A stretch of DNA of 64,000 bases, taken from NCBI GenBank assembly GCA_010093605.1, contig MU004194.1, positions 260,908 to 324,907 of the forward strand, given 5' to 3'. This DNA is from Lophium mytilinum (taxonomy: Eukaryota; Ascomycota; Dothideomycetes; Mytilinidiales; Mytilinidiaceae). Numbering within the stretch: position 1 is the first letter of the stretch; the number at the start of each line of letters is the position of its first letter. This document shows, in pieces, positions 47,120-60,300 of the stretch. The position numbers were made by a program, and so were the translations under genes. Below the pieces are notes generated by a model that saw only the letters and a program-made list of their open reading frames with translations, made no database searches and was not told the origin of the DNA.

Positions 47120-48386
47120 TCAAGCATCAGGGTCAGTATCGGACCCGCTTGAATGCATCGACAACATGGGAGCCAGTTCCATCATTTTGTTGCGACAGTG
47201 GACGACCAGGATCGCGACCGCCAGACTGTTCCAGACATCGTAGTCGTCTTGGCCGTAGTCGAAGATGGCGATCATGCGAAGAGACGGCCATGGGGCCAAG
47301 ATATCGTAGCAGACGAACGCCATGACGGTGTGACTAACAATGAGCCCGTACAGACTCGGTAGCTTGCAGGTGAACTCCTCCTCACTCGGCGGCTCCACAG
47401 ACTCGGCGCCATCTTCGTCCCGCTCGACGCTCGAGCGAATGCGGAACGCGTCTTTGAATTGAGATCCCATGTAACTCAGCCGGGCAAGCATGTTGCTATG
47501 AAGCGTCGAGGTGGGCATGGTCTTCGGTCCTGACTCGAAAGCAAGAATTGGGAGGTTCCAGGCCCCATCGACTTTTCCATCGGTAGTAGCCCACTTGAGG
47601 TAGGCCCAGACGCCACGACGGATGATGTCCTCGGGAGTACGCTGAGCAGCTGGTGAGATGATCGAGTCGCGGGTTCTCGGACCAAGCTCGAGGAGAGCTT
47701 TGAGCGCTTTTGTGCCTAGAACCAAATTAGCAAAATGCCACGAAGATGTCGGTGTGGGTGAGCGAAGGCTACATACCTCTGAAGTCGGTCCCAAGAGTAG
47801 GCTTGATAAAAGCTTCGTGACGATGGCTGGTAAAAAGATTGGATGGCATCATGTCGAAATCTGAGGCCCATGACTTCGGCATGAGCGGCTCGAAGCCTCT
47901 CAGCTTGACCTTCTGGTAGACGAAGACGGCATCCTCAGCCCAGCCGGTCGAGCGAAGCTCACTGACCTCCTCCTCTCGTCGCTTGCGTTCGGCGATATTG
48001 GCGTGGGCGGCCTTGTTCAGCTCGTAGTCTCCATCGTCGACGACGATGGTCTCTTCATTGGCGTCCCAGGCATCTTCGTCGGGAATGTCCTCGATCAGCT
48101 GATCGATCAGCGTATCCCCCTCGAAGTCGGTGTAAGGTCTCTCGAGAGAAGTTGGGGTCAAAGTTCGGTCGAGCTCATCGCTATCGATAAGGCTGGGTGA
48201 AGTGGCGTTCAAATTCCAGCTATTCACTCGAGTCGCGGGGCTCATAGAACGAGGATTGAAGCTGGAGCGTGGGACAGACTTGCGCGGCGTCGGGAGGGCC
48301 TTGAAGGGTTTGTCGCGGCGCTGTTGGGTCTTGCGAGGGGAGACGAAGCCCCAGAAGCGGTCGCTGATATTGCGCAGAAAGGCCAT
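47120..48386 (-). CDS. Conserved-looking fungal protein of unknown function
   Basis: Two exons, 48386-47777 and 47715-47120, 401 aa; the join reads TDFRGTKALKALLELGPR. I do not recognise the family. Residues 1-135 are basic then acidic and disordered (TPRKSVPRSSFNPRS, DIPDEDAWDANEETIVVDDGD), with a short charged helix (AERKRREEEVSELRSTGW). From about residue 150 the sequence looks folded: LMPKSWASDFDMMPSNLF, RTPEDIIRRGVWAYLKWA and YGLIVSHTVMAFVCYDILAPWPSLRMIAIFDYG. There is no signal peptide or clear membrane segment. It shares a 520 bp divergent promoter with LIA1, so co-expression with the hypusine enzyme is possible but untested. Confidence 0.72.
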
Positions 48387-48904
48387 CGCGAGCGCTGCGC
48401 AGAGTCGAAAGGTTGAAGGAGGCGTGCGACAAGCCGAGCTAAGGGAGGCTCGTTGCGTGGTGGAAGAAGTGAAAAGCGACGGTTGCGGACGGTGGATGGA
48501 AACGAAAGAGGTTGAAAGGAGGCGACGTGGTGCACAATAGCAATTGTGGTCCCATAATAGCTATTGTCCCAACTCACCGCATACGGAGCTCGAGCTTCGA
48601 GGTGGCTGGGGAGGCCGGCGGGCGGTGAGCGCGCGAGTTGGAGCTAATCCAGGAACGGACAGTGTCACATGACGCGGGAGTCTCGTCCATATATCTTTGC
48701 CATGAGCATACGCCAGGGCAGCCACGTAGACTCTGCCTTGGTAAGAATAAGAACTTATGAGCTACATGTTCGATCTGCAGGGTGTGCAAGCTAAGCGTGC
48801 AGTAGCTGCACCGTGGTGGTTAGGGTGGCGCGAAATCAAAGACGCGGGGCATTTTTTTCTCAGAGCCTTACGATAAGATCTCATCCCACCATCACTGCAA
48901 CACA
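48387..48904. other. Divergent promoter: orphan protein / LIA1
   Basis: About 520 bp. It carries ACAATAG (48534) and the palindromic AATAGCTATTGT (48556-48567), the same heptamer that is clustered upstream of the SUN gene. Confidence 0.5.
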
Positions 48905-49973
48905 ATGGCGCCCTCCGCGACCACCCCCGAGAAGAGTCTCGCGCCCATTGATCCACAGGTTCTCGCCCTACGCAAAGTTCTTACCTCTGAGTCCGCACCT
49001 CTCGCCCACCGCTTCCGAGCTCTCTTCTCCCTGAAGCACCTCGCTTCCCTGTCGCCGCCGACTCCTCAAACACGCCCCGCCATCGACGCAATCGCTGCCG
49101 CCTTCACGTCCCCTTCCGCGCTACTGAAGCACGAACTAGCGTACTGTTTGGGCCAGTCGCGGAATGATGCAGCTGTGCCATACCTGCGCACGGTGCTGGA
49201 GGACCGGAAGGAGGACGCAATGTGTCGACACGAAGCCGCGGAAGCCTTGGGGGCTTTAGGCGACCAAGATAGCTTGAGTTTGCTCAGGGGCATGAGGGAC
49301 GATGCCCAGGAGCTGGATGTCGTGAGAGAGACCTGCGAGATCGCGGTTGAGCGGATCGAATGGGAGCACGGCGTCACACGAAAGGATGAGCAACTCAAGC
49401 AGAGGTGTGACACACGACCAAATCTTGTAGACGACCAGAGACTAATTGGATGCTAGCGATTTTGCCTCTATAGATCCGGCGCCCCCATTGCCACAGGCCA
49501 GTTCCAAGCCTGCAATACCGGAGCTGCAAAAGACCCTTCTGGATACTTCGCTTCCGCTTTTCCAGCGGTACCGCGCCATGTTCGCGCTCCGCAATCTGTC
49601 CTCTCCGCCTGACCTTCCCACCGCGGTGCCGGCTGTCCAGGCGCTTGCCAGTGGCTTCCAGGATCCGTCTGCTCTCTTCCGCCACGAGATTGCATTCGTC
49701 TTCGGCCAACTATCCCATCCTGCGTCCATACCCAGCCTGACAGAGACACTGAGTAACACCAAGGAAGCTAGCATGGTGCGACACGAAGCAGCAGAGGCCC
49801 TGGGTAGCCTGGGAGACGAGGAGGGAGTCGAGGAAACCCTGAAGAAATTCCTGGATGATCCGGAGCAGGTTGTGAGAGACAGCGTGATTGTGGCACTGGA
49901 TATGGCCGAGTTCGAGAAGAATGGGGAGACTGAGTACGCGATCATCCCAGAAGCAGGATTGGTTGACGTGTAA
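48905..49973 (+). CDS. LIA1: Deoxyhypusine hydroxylase
   Basis: Two exons, 48905-49404 and 49457-49973, 338 aa (family 300-340). The enzyme completes hypusine on eIF5A by hydroxylating deoxyhypusine with a di-iron centre. It is a HEAT-like repeat protein in two symmetrical halves. All four His-Glu iron-binding motifs are present: [10 protein letters not shown] (H76-E77), [13 protein letters not shown] (H109-E110), [10 protein letters not shown] and [13 protein letters not shown]. The intron falls between the two halves, with junction [12 protein letters not shown]. The stop is only 115 bp from the convergent RPA12 stop. Confidence 0.95.
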
Positions 49974-50088
49974 CAGTCGATCAGAGCACTATGCATGCAT
50001 TGTAGGCGTTCAAAAAGGGAGCTGGTGTGACAACGGGGTGGGGCATTGGGTTGGGTTTTGCGAAAACATGTTCCCTGGTCCCCTCAAT

Positions 50089-50600
50089 CTAGTTATTGTC
50101 GTTCCATCTGTAGAACAGGTTTAGCAGTTAGAAATGAAGACGGGAATTGCCACCTACTTGTAGCCACACTCGCAGGTGTAGAAGACGGTGGTGCCTTCGT
50201 CGGCGCCGCGGAGCTGCTGGGTGTAGTAGCGGACTTCGTCCCGGCCACACTTCTTGCACGTCTCCTTGATGGCTGCGCTTGTCTGCATATCCGCCTCCGT
50301 AAGCGTCTGGACTTCCGACCTCTTCGCGCGCAGAGCCGACGGGAATGCGGTCGGCTTGGACTGTGTGACGACGACCTTGGACGAGGTATCTAGACAGCGG
50401 TCAGCACCGGCTGGCTGCAGGTGAAGTCATGGCGACGAGAACCGGACGAGAAAGTGAAACACAGTGAGGAGGGGAGAGTGCGGACCTTTGCAGGATGCGC
50501 CGCAGACATCACAGGTGAGGATGGTCCTCCCTACGCCCGTGTTGCTGTCGAGGAGATTGCCGCAGTCGGTGCAGAAGACTAGGGACGCGATGGCCGACAT
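50089..50600 (-). CDS. RPA12: RNA polymerase I subunit A12 (Rpa12)
   Basis: Three exons: 50600-50486, 50389-50158 and 50107-50089, 121 aa, the usual size. Rpa12 combines an Rpb9-like N-terminal zinc ribbon with a TFIIS-like C-terminal ribbon and supports RNA cleavage and termination by Pol I. Seen: CTDCGNLL and CDVCGASC (ribbon 1), then CKKCGRDEV and TCECGY (ribbon 2) with the catalytic acidic hairpin RGADEGTT. The last exon is 19 nt and supplies the family ending KWNDNN. If the final intron is kept, the frame stops at once (AAG TAG), giving a 116 aa form with the same lysine last. The first donor is GTCCGC, weak beyond the GT, but the join CKDTSSK fits. Confidence 0.88.
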
Positions 50601-51031
50601 GCTGTCTAGCGATTCACGGTTTTGTAGGGCGAAGACGCGGGTTCACGAGGCGGGAGAGCTGGTGTTGAGGGTTCTGGGTTGCAGGCTGGAAGAAGGGCTA
50701 TTTTACGCGATTTTCGCAGGCAGATTGAATAAATTGAGAGGTCCGGGCGTGCAGGCTTAACTTGGGCTCGGCAGGGCTGAAGCGCGTGGAGGCCATCCCG
50801 ACTTCGAGGTGTGCCGTGCACTGTCACGACAAAGCAAACAGCAAACGCTGCACGCCGCCGCCGTCTGCACCTTTCCAGAACCCAGGCCCACCGTCGCCCA
50901 TGTCTTGAGGCCCGAATGCCCGCAGAAGGCGCCCTCTATCTCCCGCGCGCCCTCCGCCTCCTCCCCCAATCGACGCCCATCCGCCTGGGGACCCTCCATT
51001 ACCCACGTTACCTCTCCCTCTGCTCGCAACA
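50601..51031. other. Divergent promoter RPA12 / SCC2
   Basis: 430 bp between divergent starts, pyrimidine-rich on the + strand before SCC2. No gene. Confidence 0.5.
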
Positions 51032-54000
51032 ATGAACGGCCATCGTCAAACTGCCAATGGCGGCTCACTGCCGTTCCGTCCTCCGACTGTGGACCAAGCC
51101 TTTCAGCACTCACCCTTGACCTCAATCGTGCCCTTCTCGCCCGGTGAGTTCGCCAGCTATTTACTTCAACACCATATATACATTCCTACAGAATCATATA
51201 TCTACCGCTTCTAGCTCTTTCTAACAGTTTCTGCCTTAAAGATACCATTCCGTTCCCTTCGGCCAATCCTCCTAGCTCCTCCGCCGTTTTCTCCCATCCC
51301 GACCAGCGAACTTCTGCCCAGCGTGTCTTGGACTCCCTCAACTCAGAGGCGACCAGTCACCAAGATCAACAAGGCACCTCCGCGCGCCTGCGGAAGACGC
51401 TTCAGGACCTGAAGCAGCTACTGAGCGCCAACGAGCTTACAGAATTGTAAGGATTCGATGCACATGAGGATGCGTTTACTGTCTTGGCCACCGCTGACTT
51501 ATGACCTAGCTCGTTCAAAGGCGCCCCTCCGCTACCGACCCCTCCTCCAGACTCTCCAACTGTGACCACGGCCGCCAATGGGTTTCTGAAGCACTCAGGA
51601 GAGCCAAAGCTTAGTCCCTTCGCTAAGATGGTTCTGTCCAACACAGATATTGCGCATAGATGTTCGTACGCAGGCAAAGCTTCATGAGGGAGAAAACTGA
51701 CTGTAGGTGCTAGATCCGACACCCGATTCTCCGCTGGGTTCTGGCCGACGCATGTCCTCGGCCAGAAAACCTCCCAGAGCCTCCCCTACTACACCCCACC
51801 AACCAGCCGCGGGCCGAAATCAAGTAGCAGTGAGCCAGAATGCGAAGCTTGGGCTACCTGGGAACAATGTGTCCACGCCGAAGAAAGTCCCCCAGGTCCT
51901 TGTTCCGGGATTGCCATCTTCCTCTCGGCGCGAGGATTATCAAAGCTTCGCATATCTCGACGAGCAAGACGGGCCGCTATCGCATAAGCGAAAGCGACCG
52001 GAAGCTGATGAAGATGCTGTCACTGTCACCTTCAACCAGCAACAGAAAGCAGATAAAAAGAAAGAGGAGCTTCAAACTCTGCTTGACGACATTTTTGAGG
52101 CCGAAGACATGTACGAATTCGAAAGCTCCCTGTCCCCTGAGGCGAGAGAATATATTACTGTGAAGGAGGTTGGGCATGTGGACGCTCCTGTTCTTACAAA
52201 AGACGCTCAAAGGACAATAAATACCAAGCTCCAACCTGTCTTAGACGCTGGCAGGTTCAGTGAGATTTCCGTGGACGACATCCTTCGACTCCAAAAGCTT
52301 TGTAAGAGAAGGATAGATTCAATTGATACTGTCTCGCTTGACATCGATTCTGAACGGGAAGGAGAACGCCTCAAAGACTGGCTCTCTCAGGATGTGGAGC
52401 ACGCACTGGAAGCTGCAAAGATCCTCCTCAAGACCATGACAGCTGGCAGAGTTGAGAAGAAGATATACTCTGAGGGTATGGTGGGGAGTGTTGTAAACGC
52501 TCTCAACCGCACGCTCGGGAGTATGATTATTATTGCTGAAAGCAGGCCCAAGTCAGCAATTTTTGACGTCTCCACCAAGCATGAAAAGGTTCCCGAACTC
52601 CTGCAAAAGAGTGGGAAAATCCTAGAATTGCTGGGAGAACTTGTCGTCACTGTTCAAGTGGCGGAGTCGGCCGTCACAAGCACCGAAGATCTGTCAACGA
52701 GGCTTCTATTCGCCGAGAACGCGACTTCCGAGAAAGATTCAGCGCTTGGGATCAAAAGATTCGAGGTTGTTCGATCCATCGCTATGGATGTCTTAGCGAA
52801 TATCTTTGCTCGATACGAAGAACGGCGATCGTCGGCTTTAACGGACGTCCTGAACTCCTTAGGCAAGCTCTCTGTTGATCGACGAAGTGCGCGACAGTAC
52901 AAGATGGCAGATGGAAGGGCGATTCAGCTGGTGTCTGCACTCCTGATGCGTCTTGTGCAGACTAATGCCACAATATCCAATGCCCAACAGACTGGCAAGG
53001 GGCGTTTGATTCACAGTTCTAAGGAAGATGACGAGCACGAAGATGGAGAGGATAGTTCCAAGAGCTCAGATGGTGATGCTTCGAGGAAGAAAAAGCCCAA
53101 CAAAGCTGCCAATCTTTCAAGTCTAAGCTTAGCCAAGATAGCAGGAAGATTTCATGATGAAGCACAGATGGCTACCGATTTCGTGGTGAAGCACCTGGTG
53201 GAACGGGCCAAAGAAACGACCAAGTCTGCGGACCTGCCATTCCGGAATCTTATGGATATTTTCACAGAGGATTTTCTCAATGTTTTAGGCTCACCGGAGT
53301 GGCCAGCTGCTGCAATCTTCCTGCATAAGCTCTCGCAATACATGACTTTCATCATTGTTGACAAAAAGAAGCAATACTCAGTTCAGGCTAAGACCATGGC
53401 CTTGGACATATTGGGTATCATGGGGTCAGGCCTCATCGATTTGCAGGTCCGTTTAGGAAAAGATGCCCAGAAGCTTGATAAGAGGCAGTCTACTCTTTCT
53501 GGGCTCTTGTCACAAGTCGGGGAACAGCTTTCAGAACAGCTCTTGGACCAACTCTCGAGCCAACTCTCCGGTAATTCCTCAAAGCTGGATACATCCGTCA
53601 CGATCCCTAGCAAGGCCGATCTCTTAGATTTCGAAGGACCGTACCGCATTGTTCTAGAATACCTTCGTCATTCAACGCGGAGCGAAGATCGGAGAAGCGC
53701 ACAGGGATGTTATACCCAGCGCTGGGCCTCTGACTTATGTGAAATGATGAAAAGTCAAGAGACGAACGATGAAGAGAATCCCGCTCTAATTACGTTGGAG
53801 CAACGCCTAAAGCACATGATTCTTGACCCTGCTTGGCTGGCTGCAGAGTAGTAAGTTCAGCTTTCTTTGTAACGTGGAATCTCAACGAAACTAAACTCAT
53901 TATAGCGACTTCGAACTCGTCTCAGAAGACCATGGCCGGGTTGCTGCTATGATTGTTGCCCTGCACTCACCCTTCAGTCGATACCTACCATATATTGTGG

Positions 54001-56774
54001 GTTTCATACTGCAATCAATGTCCAATCCGGGTAAAATTAGAAGCCAAAGTTTGAAAAGCCTAGGGATGCTTATGGAGAAGAACCCGAGAATTCTGAACGA
54101 ACGCATACTCGAAAAAATAACCGACTCTTTGACGGATGTCGGGGCTCAAGTTCGAGAATACTCACTACAGCTCCTCGACAAATGCCTGCGCTGGAACCCT
54201 GCGATCGAGACCCAATGCACATTGAAGATAATTCTCACAACGTACGACCCGAGTCCCAAGATCAAGAAGAAGGCGATGGAGATTTTAAAGGGCATATACC
54301 TGCGCAATGAGACGCCAACTGTCAAAACCTCTATCGCGGATGCGCTGTTGAAAAAAATTCAAGATACAGACGAGGATGTCTCGAAGGAGGCTTGCAATTT
54401 GCTCGCAGGCATCTGGATTGCACCCTACTATGAGGTTGCAACTTCCGCAGACGTAAAGCTCCAACTGGCCCTTCGCGCTCAAGTGTCACTCATCATTCGG
54501 ACGGTACGGACCCAACAGCAGTCTGGTGTGCGCCTGGAAGAATTACTGCGGCACATTCTTACCGATGATCCAAGATCAGCTGACCCGAACTTTCGTGTTT
54601 GCAAAAGCATGGTGGCCGAACTGTTTGAAGGCGTGATCGACAATGCCGTCCTCCCTGATAAGCCGGAACAATGGTGGATTGTGGAGACTCTTGCGGCCTT
54701 TGCGCACGCGAGTGGCAAGCTTTTCACAGTGGAGCAAATAGTGACGCTACAGACTTTTACAAAGGACGTCAAAGACTCTAACGATTTGCGGACTCTGCGG
54801 GCCGTTATGGTTGTGTTCCGTCACGTCCTTCCACTCCACAGCATTTACCCGGATAACTTTCTTCCCACTGTCAGAAGTGCCCTACAACAATCTCTAGGGA
54901 AAATGGGTAATCAGGAGATCAACGAGTGTGCTCAATGTTTCGCCATTATTGACGGAATCTTGAAGGAGGAAGGTCAGAGACCATTTAGTACCATTATGCC
55001 CATGTTGAGGCAGGTTTTGAACATAGCGAATAAGCCCCTCGACGAGGCCAATCTTTCCAAACGGTTAGCCATCATTGGCTACTTCGGGAAACACTGTAAT
55101 CTCGAGCATCGAATCGAGGACGTCAAAAAGAACGTCCCGGCTTTGAAATTCGAGACAGTCGCGGACCTCCTTGTCAACGTCCTGCTCCCCTTCACACTAG
55201 AGAAGCATCCAAAAGGCGTTCGTCGACAAGCTCTCGAAGGTGTGGCCATGATTTGCCACAGCTTTCCAAAACAGTACGCCAGAGAGGACGTGAACAAGGC
55301 CTTCGAGCTTGTATTTGCAAACGAAGACATCGGTCTGAAGTCCAGCTTACTAGACCATTTCCTGGATGTCTTTGCTCATGAAGAGAACCGGTCGAGCGTA
55401 GGAGAAGGCATTTTCGTCAATTCTATGAAGGCAGATGAGTTCGGCGGCGTGCCTCACAAACTTGCACGGAAATTTAGACGCCATGCCATCCAAATCGCTC
55501 TTACTTCAACCGGTCTTATAGCACTTCAAGCAGCCAAATTCATTGCAAGTAGCAATCGCCAAGGCCTTATCCTTCCGATAGAGTGCTTGCCGGCCCTGGT
55601 TGCTCTGGAGACGTCACCAGACCCAGCCATCGCCAATGTCGCGACCCAGGAACATCGGAATCTCTGGAAGAAGAACAGCGGGTTGGACAAAGAGTATATG
55701 GAGGGAGTGTCTCTTGCCTTTGATCATCATCGTAACATCATAAAGGACGCTAAAGGAGCCAGCATCAACGTAAAAGAAGGAAAATCCTCTTTTGTTCCCA
55801 AGCTCCGTCTATGCTACGATGTTCTATGCAGCGGCGAGTCCAGACCGAGAAAGAAATTCCTTTCAAATCTAGTCGATCGGCTCAATTTTCAGCTCTCCAA
55901 ACTCGATACCAGCGGCGTCGAACCACGGCCTTTGAACTATGCGCGCTTTTGTGCAGAGAATCTCGCCTTGTTTGATTACACTCGTGTGGAAGAGGTAGTG
56001 CTTGTCACTGACTGCTTGCACAACGTGGTCATTGCTACTGGGAGCCTAGTGGCACAGGAGATCGAGCCGGATATTTTAGGCAACGGTCTCGACATTGAGC
56101 CCATCCAGCAAGAAGGAACAGCTCTAGCTACCACTCGGTATTCTAGCCTCGCGCACGATCCGAGTGCTCCCAATGATCTCACACCGACCGAAAAGAGCCT
56201 GCCTTCGAAGCCTCCGGTAAAGCCAATCGACGAGTCTCGGCTGCGCCATCTCACCGTAGCCAGCATGATACTCACGCTCATGTGGGAGACGAAGAAATTC
56301 TTACGTCATTACTGGAGCCTTGATCGTAGCAAGTCCAGCGCCAAAATGACGCCCAAAGAGCTCAACAGCCGGCCTACTAAAGCCACTTTCAGCACTCCTG
56401 ATAAACACCTGCAGCGTATCGCAGAGATCATGTCTTCGCTCGACGACACGGACGCCATGCTGGCGCGGTGCAAAGCCTTTGCCGACTTGATTTCCCACGA
56501 CGACGAAGCCAAAAACAAGTCAGACGTCGAGGATGACGGGCTGCTAGGTCGGGTAGCAGATGGCTACGACACCCCTGTTGGCAGCGGAGACGAGGACAAC
56601 GCCAGCAATCCGCCCAGTGGCAGCGGTAGGGGTCGCAAGAGGAAGAGTTCGTTCCCTGCTGGAGGAACGCCGAGGAAGAGGAAGACCGGCGGGACTGGAA
56701 AGCCGAGGGGACGACCGCGGAAGTCGAGGGGTGGCTCAGGGAGCACGCCTGACGCAGACGATGGGTGGGATTGA
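51032..56774 (+). CDS. SCC2: Cohesin loader Scc2/Mis4 (NIPBL family)
   Basis: Five exons: 51032-51143, 51242-51446, 51510-51661, 51714-53850 and 53906-56774, 1824 aa. Scc2 with Scc4 loads cohesin on chromosomes and stimulates its ATPase. Seen: a disordered N-terminus (about 1-300) that would bind Scc4; the conserved helical block ARYEERRSSALTDVLNSLGKL followed by SARQYKMADGRAIQLVSALLMRLVQ; then long HEAT-repeat arrays, including PFSRYLPYIVGFILQSM, KIRSQSLKSLGMLMEKNPRIL and VREYSLQLLDKCLRW; and the C-terminal Nipped-B region (KGVRRQALEGVAMICHSFP). The basic tail has KPRGRPRKSRGG, an AT-hook-like sequence. The fourth exon could also be joined otherwise: I used donor GTTCGT at 51662 with acceptor TAG ending 51713, which keeps frame. 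Exon 4-5 join reads LAAEYDFELVSEDHGRV. Confidence 0.92.
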
Positions 56775-57304
56775 GTTTTTCTTTTTCGACGTTTCGGTCT
56801 TGATTCGCCGTGCATCTGGGAACCGATCCTTTGATCGATCGATACGTGGACCGGAGTCATCGGCAGCACTTTCATGGTTTGGGAGATACCCCTCTTGCAT
56901 TATACTTTACGGTTTGCGGTTTTCAGCGAAGCCACTCGGCGTTGTTGGCGGGTTTTAGAACTGGCTCTTTTCTTTCTTCTCTGAACTGCCTTGCTGGCGG
57001 GTCTGGGGCTATACTTCTGGCTCTCTCGGGACGAGAGAATGCATGAGGCCTGATCGGATGGGAACTCCGCTTCTCAGGCACTGGCGTCTTTCATCGAGCT
57101 TCTGTCACCGCAGATCTCATGGATCGCGGTTAGATACTGTAAAATAATTCCAGAATCGATTTAGCCAAGAATGGTTGGCGGAATCACAAATACACCTGCA
57201 TATAGATCACTGTGCCTGAGACATTCCCGCTGAAGCGGTATTCGAATTGACAGTGCAAGCAAACCCCACACGCCTCGCTCTAGAATTACACCCAGCTTGT
57301 CCAT
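56775..57304. other. Convergent intergenic SCC2 / FIG4
   Basis: 530 bp of 3' flanking sequence from both genes; T-rich tracts near 56775-56800 and 56960-56990. No gene seen. Confidence 0.5.
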
Positions 57305-60300
57305 TTACCTTCCTTGCCCTTGATACTCCGGATCAACCTTGCTCTGCTTGAACAAGCTCTTTCCCTTCAACCACTGCCGATACGCCTTGTATCGCTTCTT
57401 CCCACCATCATCTTCATTTACGTCGAGCGGGTTCTCCGAGACCTTCAGAAATTCGTCATAGAATCCCACATCCTCCTCGCCGACATCCCAGCGCGCCCCA
57501 GCTCCATCCGCACTATCCTGCTCCGGAGCCGACAGACTCAGATACTCGAGGAAATCCAGCGCAATGGGGTCCGAGGCGGAGGGCGTCTCAGCCGACACGA
57601 CGAGCGGCAGGTTGAGCGGGTGCGAGATGTACTCGGCGTACTCTGCCGCCTCGGCAGCCGTGACGGAGGGGTTGAGCGAGTTGGAGTGGAACTGGTCGAG
57701 CGTCCACTGCGTCATGAGGTTCTTGTCTGCGGGCTTGAAGGGCGGGTTCGAGGAAGAGAAGGAGGCGGTCTGGGAGGAGTGCGGGGTGGAGAGGAGTTTG
57801 GTTTCGAAGTGTGGGTCGCGCAGGATGCTGCTTTTAATCGGGGAGCCGCTTTCGAAGCGGCCACCGGATACGAGGCGCGCCTGGTTGCGACGGGCTGCGA
57901 TGCTGAGGGTGCGGGTTTCTGTTTCGCTGGCGGGGTCGAGGATGGTGACGCCTTTTCGAGGGGGTTTCTTCTCGGGGGAGTCGGCCTCCTGTGGAGACTT
58001 GCGAGGGCGGAACGGGGAGAGGTCGTAATCTCGAGATTGAAGGGACTTGTCCGGTAGAAAGCGCGCAGGGGAGTTGAGGCCGAATGAGTAGATCTTGAGG
58101 AAGGAGGATATGGCAAGTGGACGGTAGTATTCTAGCCAGTAATCATCATACATACCAACACCCTTCACAATGAGCTCGCTGTTGCTTTTAGATGAAGAAG
58201 GTAGGGAGTGTTGCTCTAGAAATTCGGGCGTGAACCATTCTATGTAGTCCCGGCGGCTTTTACATAGCCATGCCCGAGGATCTGCATGATGGAGATAGTA
58301 GTCTGTTGTCAGATCCCACAGCATCGGCTGACCAATAGCGAAGATGTAGTTTCCGAGGAAGAGATTGTAAGCCTCCTGTCGCTGTGAATCCAAGAAGGAG
58401 TTGTGGTAGTAGCGCTTGAAGCTCTCCACCATATCTCGCGAGTGACTTTGCCATTGATTGATTTTGCGATACGTGGCCATCGTATTCACGAGGTGGGAGC
58501 CGCCATATTGGATAGCAATGGTGTCGCCATGGCCGTGAAACCTTGGGCCAATTAGTCTTAATTCCGATGGGTTGAGGTATGACTTACATGTGGGTGAAGA
58601 TGTTGACTGCATCAGTATCGTAATCAACTGTGTTGCCAGCGATTATTCCAATGGCTTGTAGCTGCCTTCCCAAAGCACGCTTTCCTATGACAAACTGAGC
58701 GGCATTCGTCCGGTCCAGACAGTCAATGCAATTTGTTCTAGCAACTCCGTTCTGAACCTGGGGGGAGTCATATCTGCTATCGCCGTTGTGAAAGAATCCT
58801 GTCTTCTGCAAGACCTTCTCCGCAATAGTTTCCAATGTCCCTATTACATCTTGACCGCGTGTTTTAGAGGCTCTGCTCATGTCGAAGGCTTCGTACAAAA
58901 TCTTCTTATCGGCTGGGAGAGATTGGTTGAGGTATTTTATCGCGTTCTCATACTCTCGTAACAGCTTTGACTCGCGCGGAAGCCGTTCGCGCGACTTGAT
59001 GAGATTCAGGACATATATGGGCGCTCCGTAGCGCTCGAAGAGATTGTCAAAATGTAGCGCAGGAGCACTGTAGAAGGGGTCTATGAGGTTTAGGTCGATA
59101 TCAGGCTTCGGGGTCACCCCTGTATTATCCTGCGTCCAGTACAGCGGAATACTCCCACGATGCTGAATGTACGAAGTATAGCTCGGGCTGGCGTACAGTC
59201 GAGGACCCGGCGCATGGAACGAAGTGTTGAGGAGCTCCGACACGATCTGCTCGGTTTCTACATCATTGGCCACATATCCCAGATCGTTTGTTCCACGCTT
59301 CAGGAATCGAGCTCCGGCGAAAAACCTCGAGCGACGCGCGATAATAGTGATGTACACTCGTCGCCCAAACACGTCGAGCGACTGCTGTTCAATGAAGCCA
59401 TGAATGATGGGTAGACACCAATCGTAGGTACTCTTCAGGGCAGCTCTAGCCGGTTCCAGCAGGTAGTGGTTCCAGACAAACATATCGTTGAAATCGTAAG
59501 TCTGATGTTTCAACCCTTTGTTCAACCCTTCCCGTTCACGAATGATGTTCTGCTGGAGGCTCCTTGTGATGTTGTACGAGTAGCTAAAGTAGAAAGATCT
59601 CGTCAAGTCAAGGTTGTTCAGGATGCTCAGAAACCTTGCCTCCTCGGGATTTCGATCCTTCTGGAAACGCGAAGTAGAGCCAGTCGTCAGAGGTACCATT
59701 TCCGTGCCTCCAATTTGAAAGACGTAGTGGCCACCGATCATTGCCACTTGAGTCCTCTTCGTGATGAGAAGCATGTAATAAGCCTCAGTAAACCTGATAA
59801 AGCCTAGAAGGCCCCAGGTACTGCACTTGAGCTTCATTCCGCCTGAGCCTTTGTTCCCATCGTCGATGGCATTTAGGAGCTGGTTCATCTCCCTTTTGTC
59901 GTATACAATGTCGTCTTCGAAGATGTTGAGGTGCCCGGGGGGTGCGGTACGGTCTATTTTGAGGACGCGGAAGTTTTTGTCCATGACATCTCCGCCGACA
60001 AGGTAGAAACGAGTACTGGTCTCGTATAAAGAGAACTTGTGCATCCTGTTCACGCCCTCTTCCCCAACCGTCTCATAGGCGGCTCCTTTGTTGCGTTGCA
60101 TGAGAGTAGGGCTAGTGGATCTCTGGAAGGATTGTGGTTCAGCGGGCTCTTCTTCGTCACCTTCGAACTGCAAGGATTCGTCATTTTGCGGCGTCACTGC
60201 TGCCAGCTCCGGCTCTAGCGTGCTTTCGCGGTAGTCATTAACTGGAGGATCGTTACTGAAGCCAGTGATGCCTTTTGGGAGAATAAGCTCTTCGGCTAGG

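Noticed and set aside
57314-58057. 247-codon + strand frame opposite FIG4
   Set aside because: Antisense to the FIG4 C-terminal exon, with Val/Gly/Arg-rich low-complexity translation.
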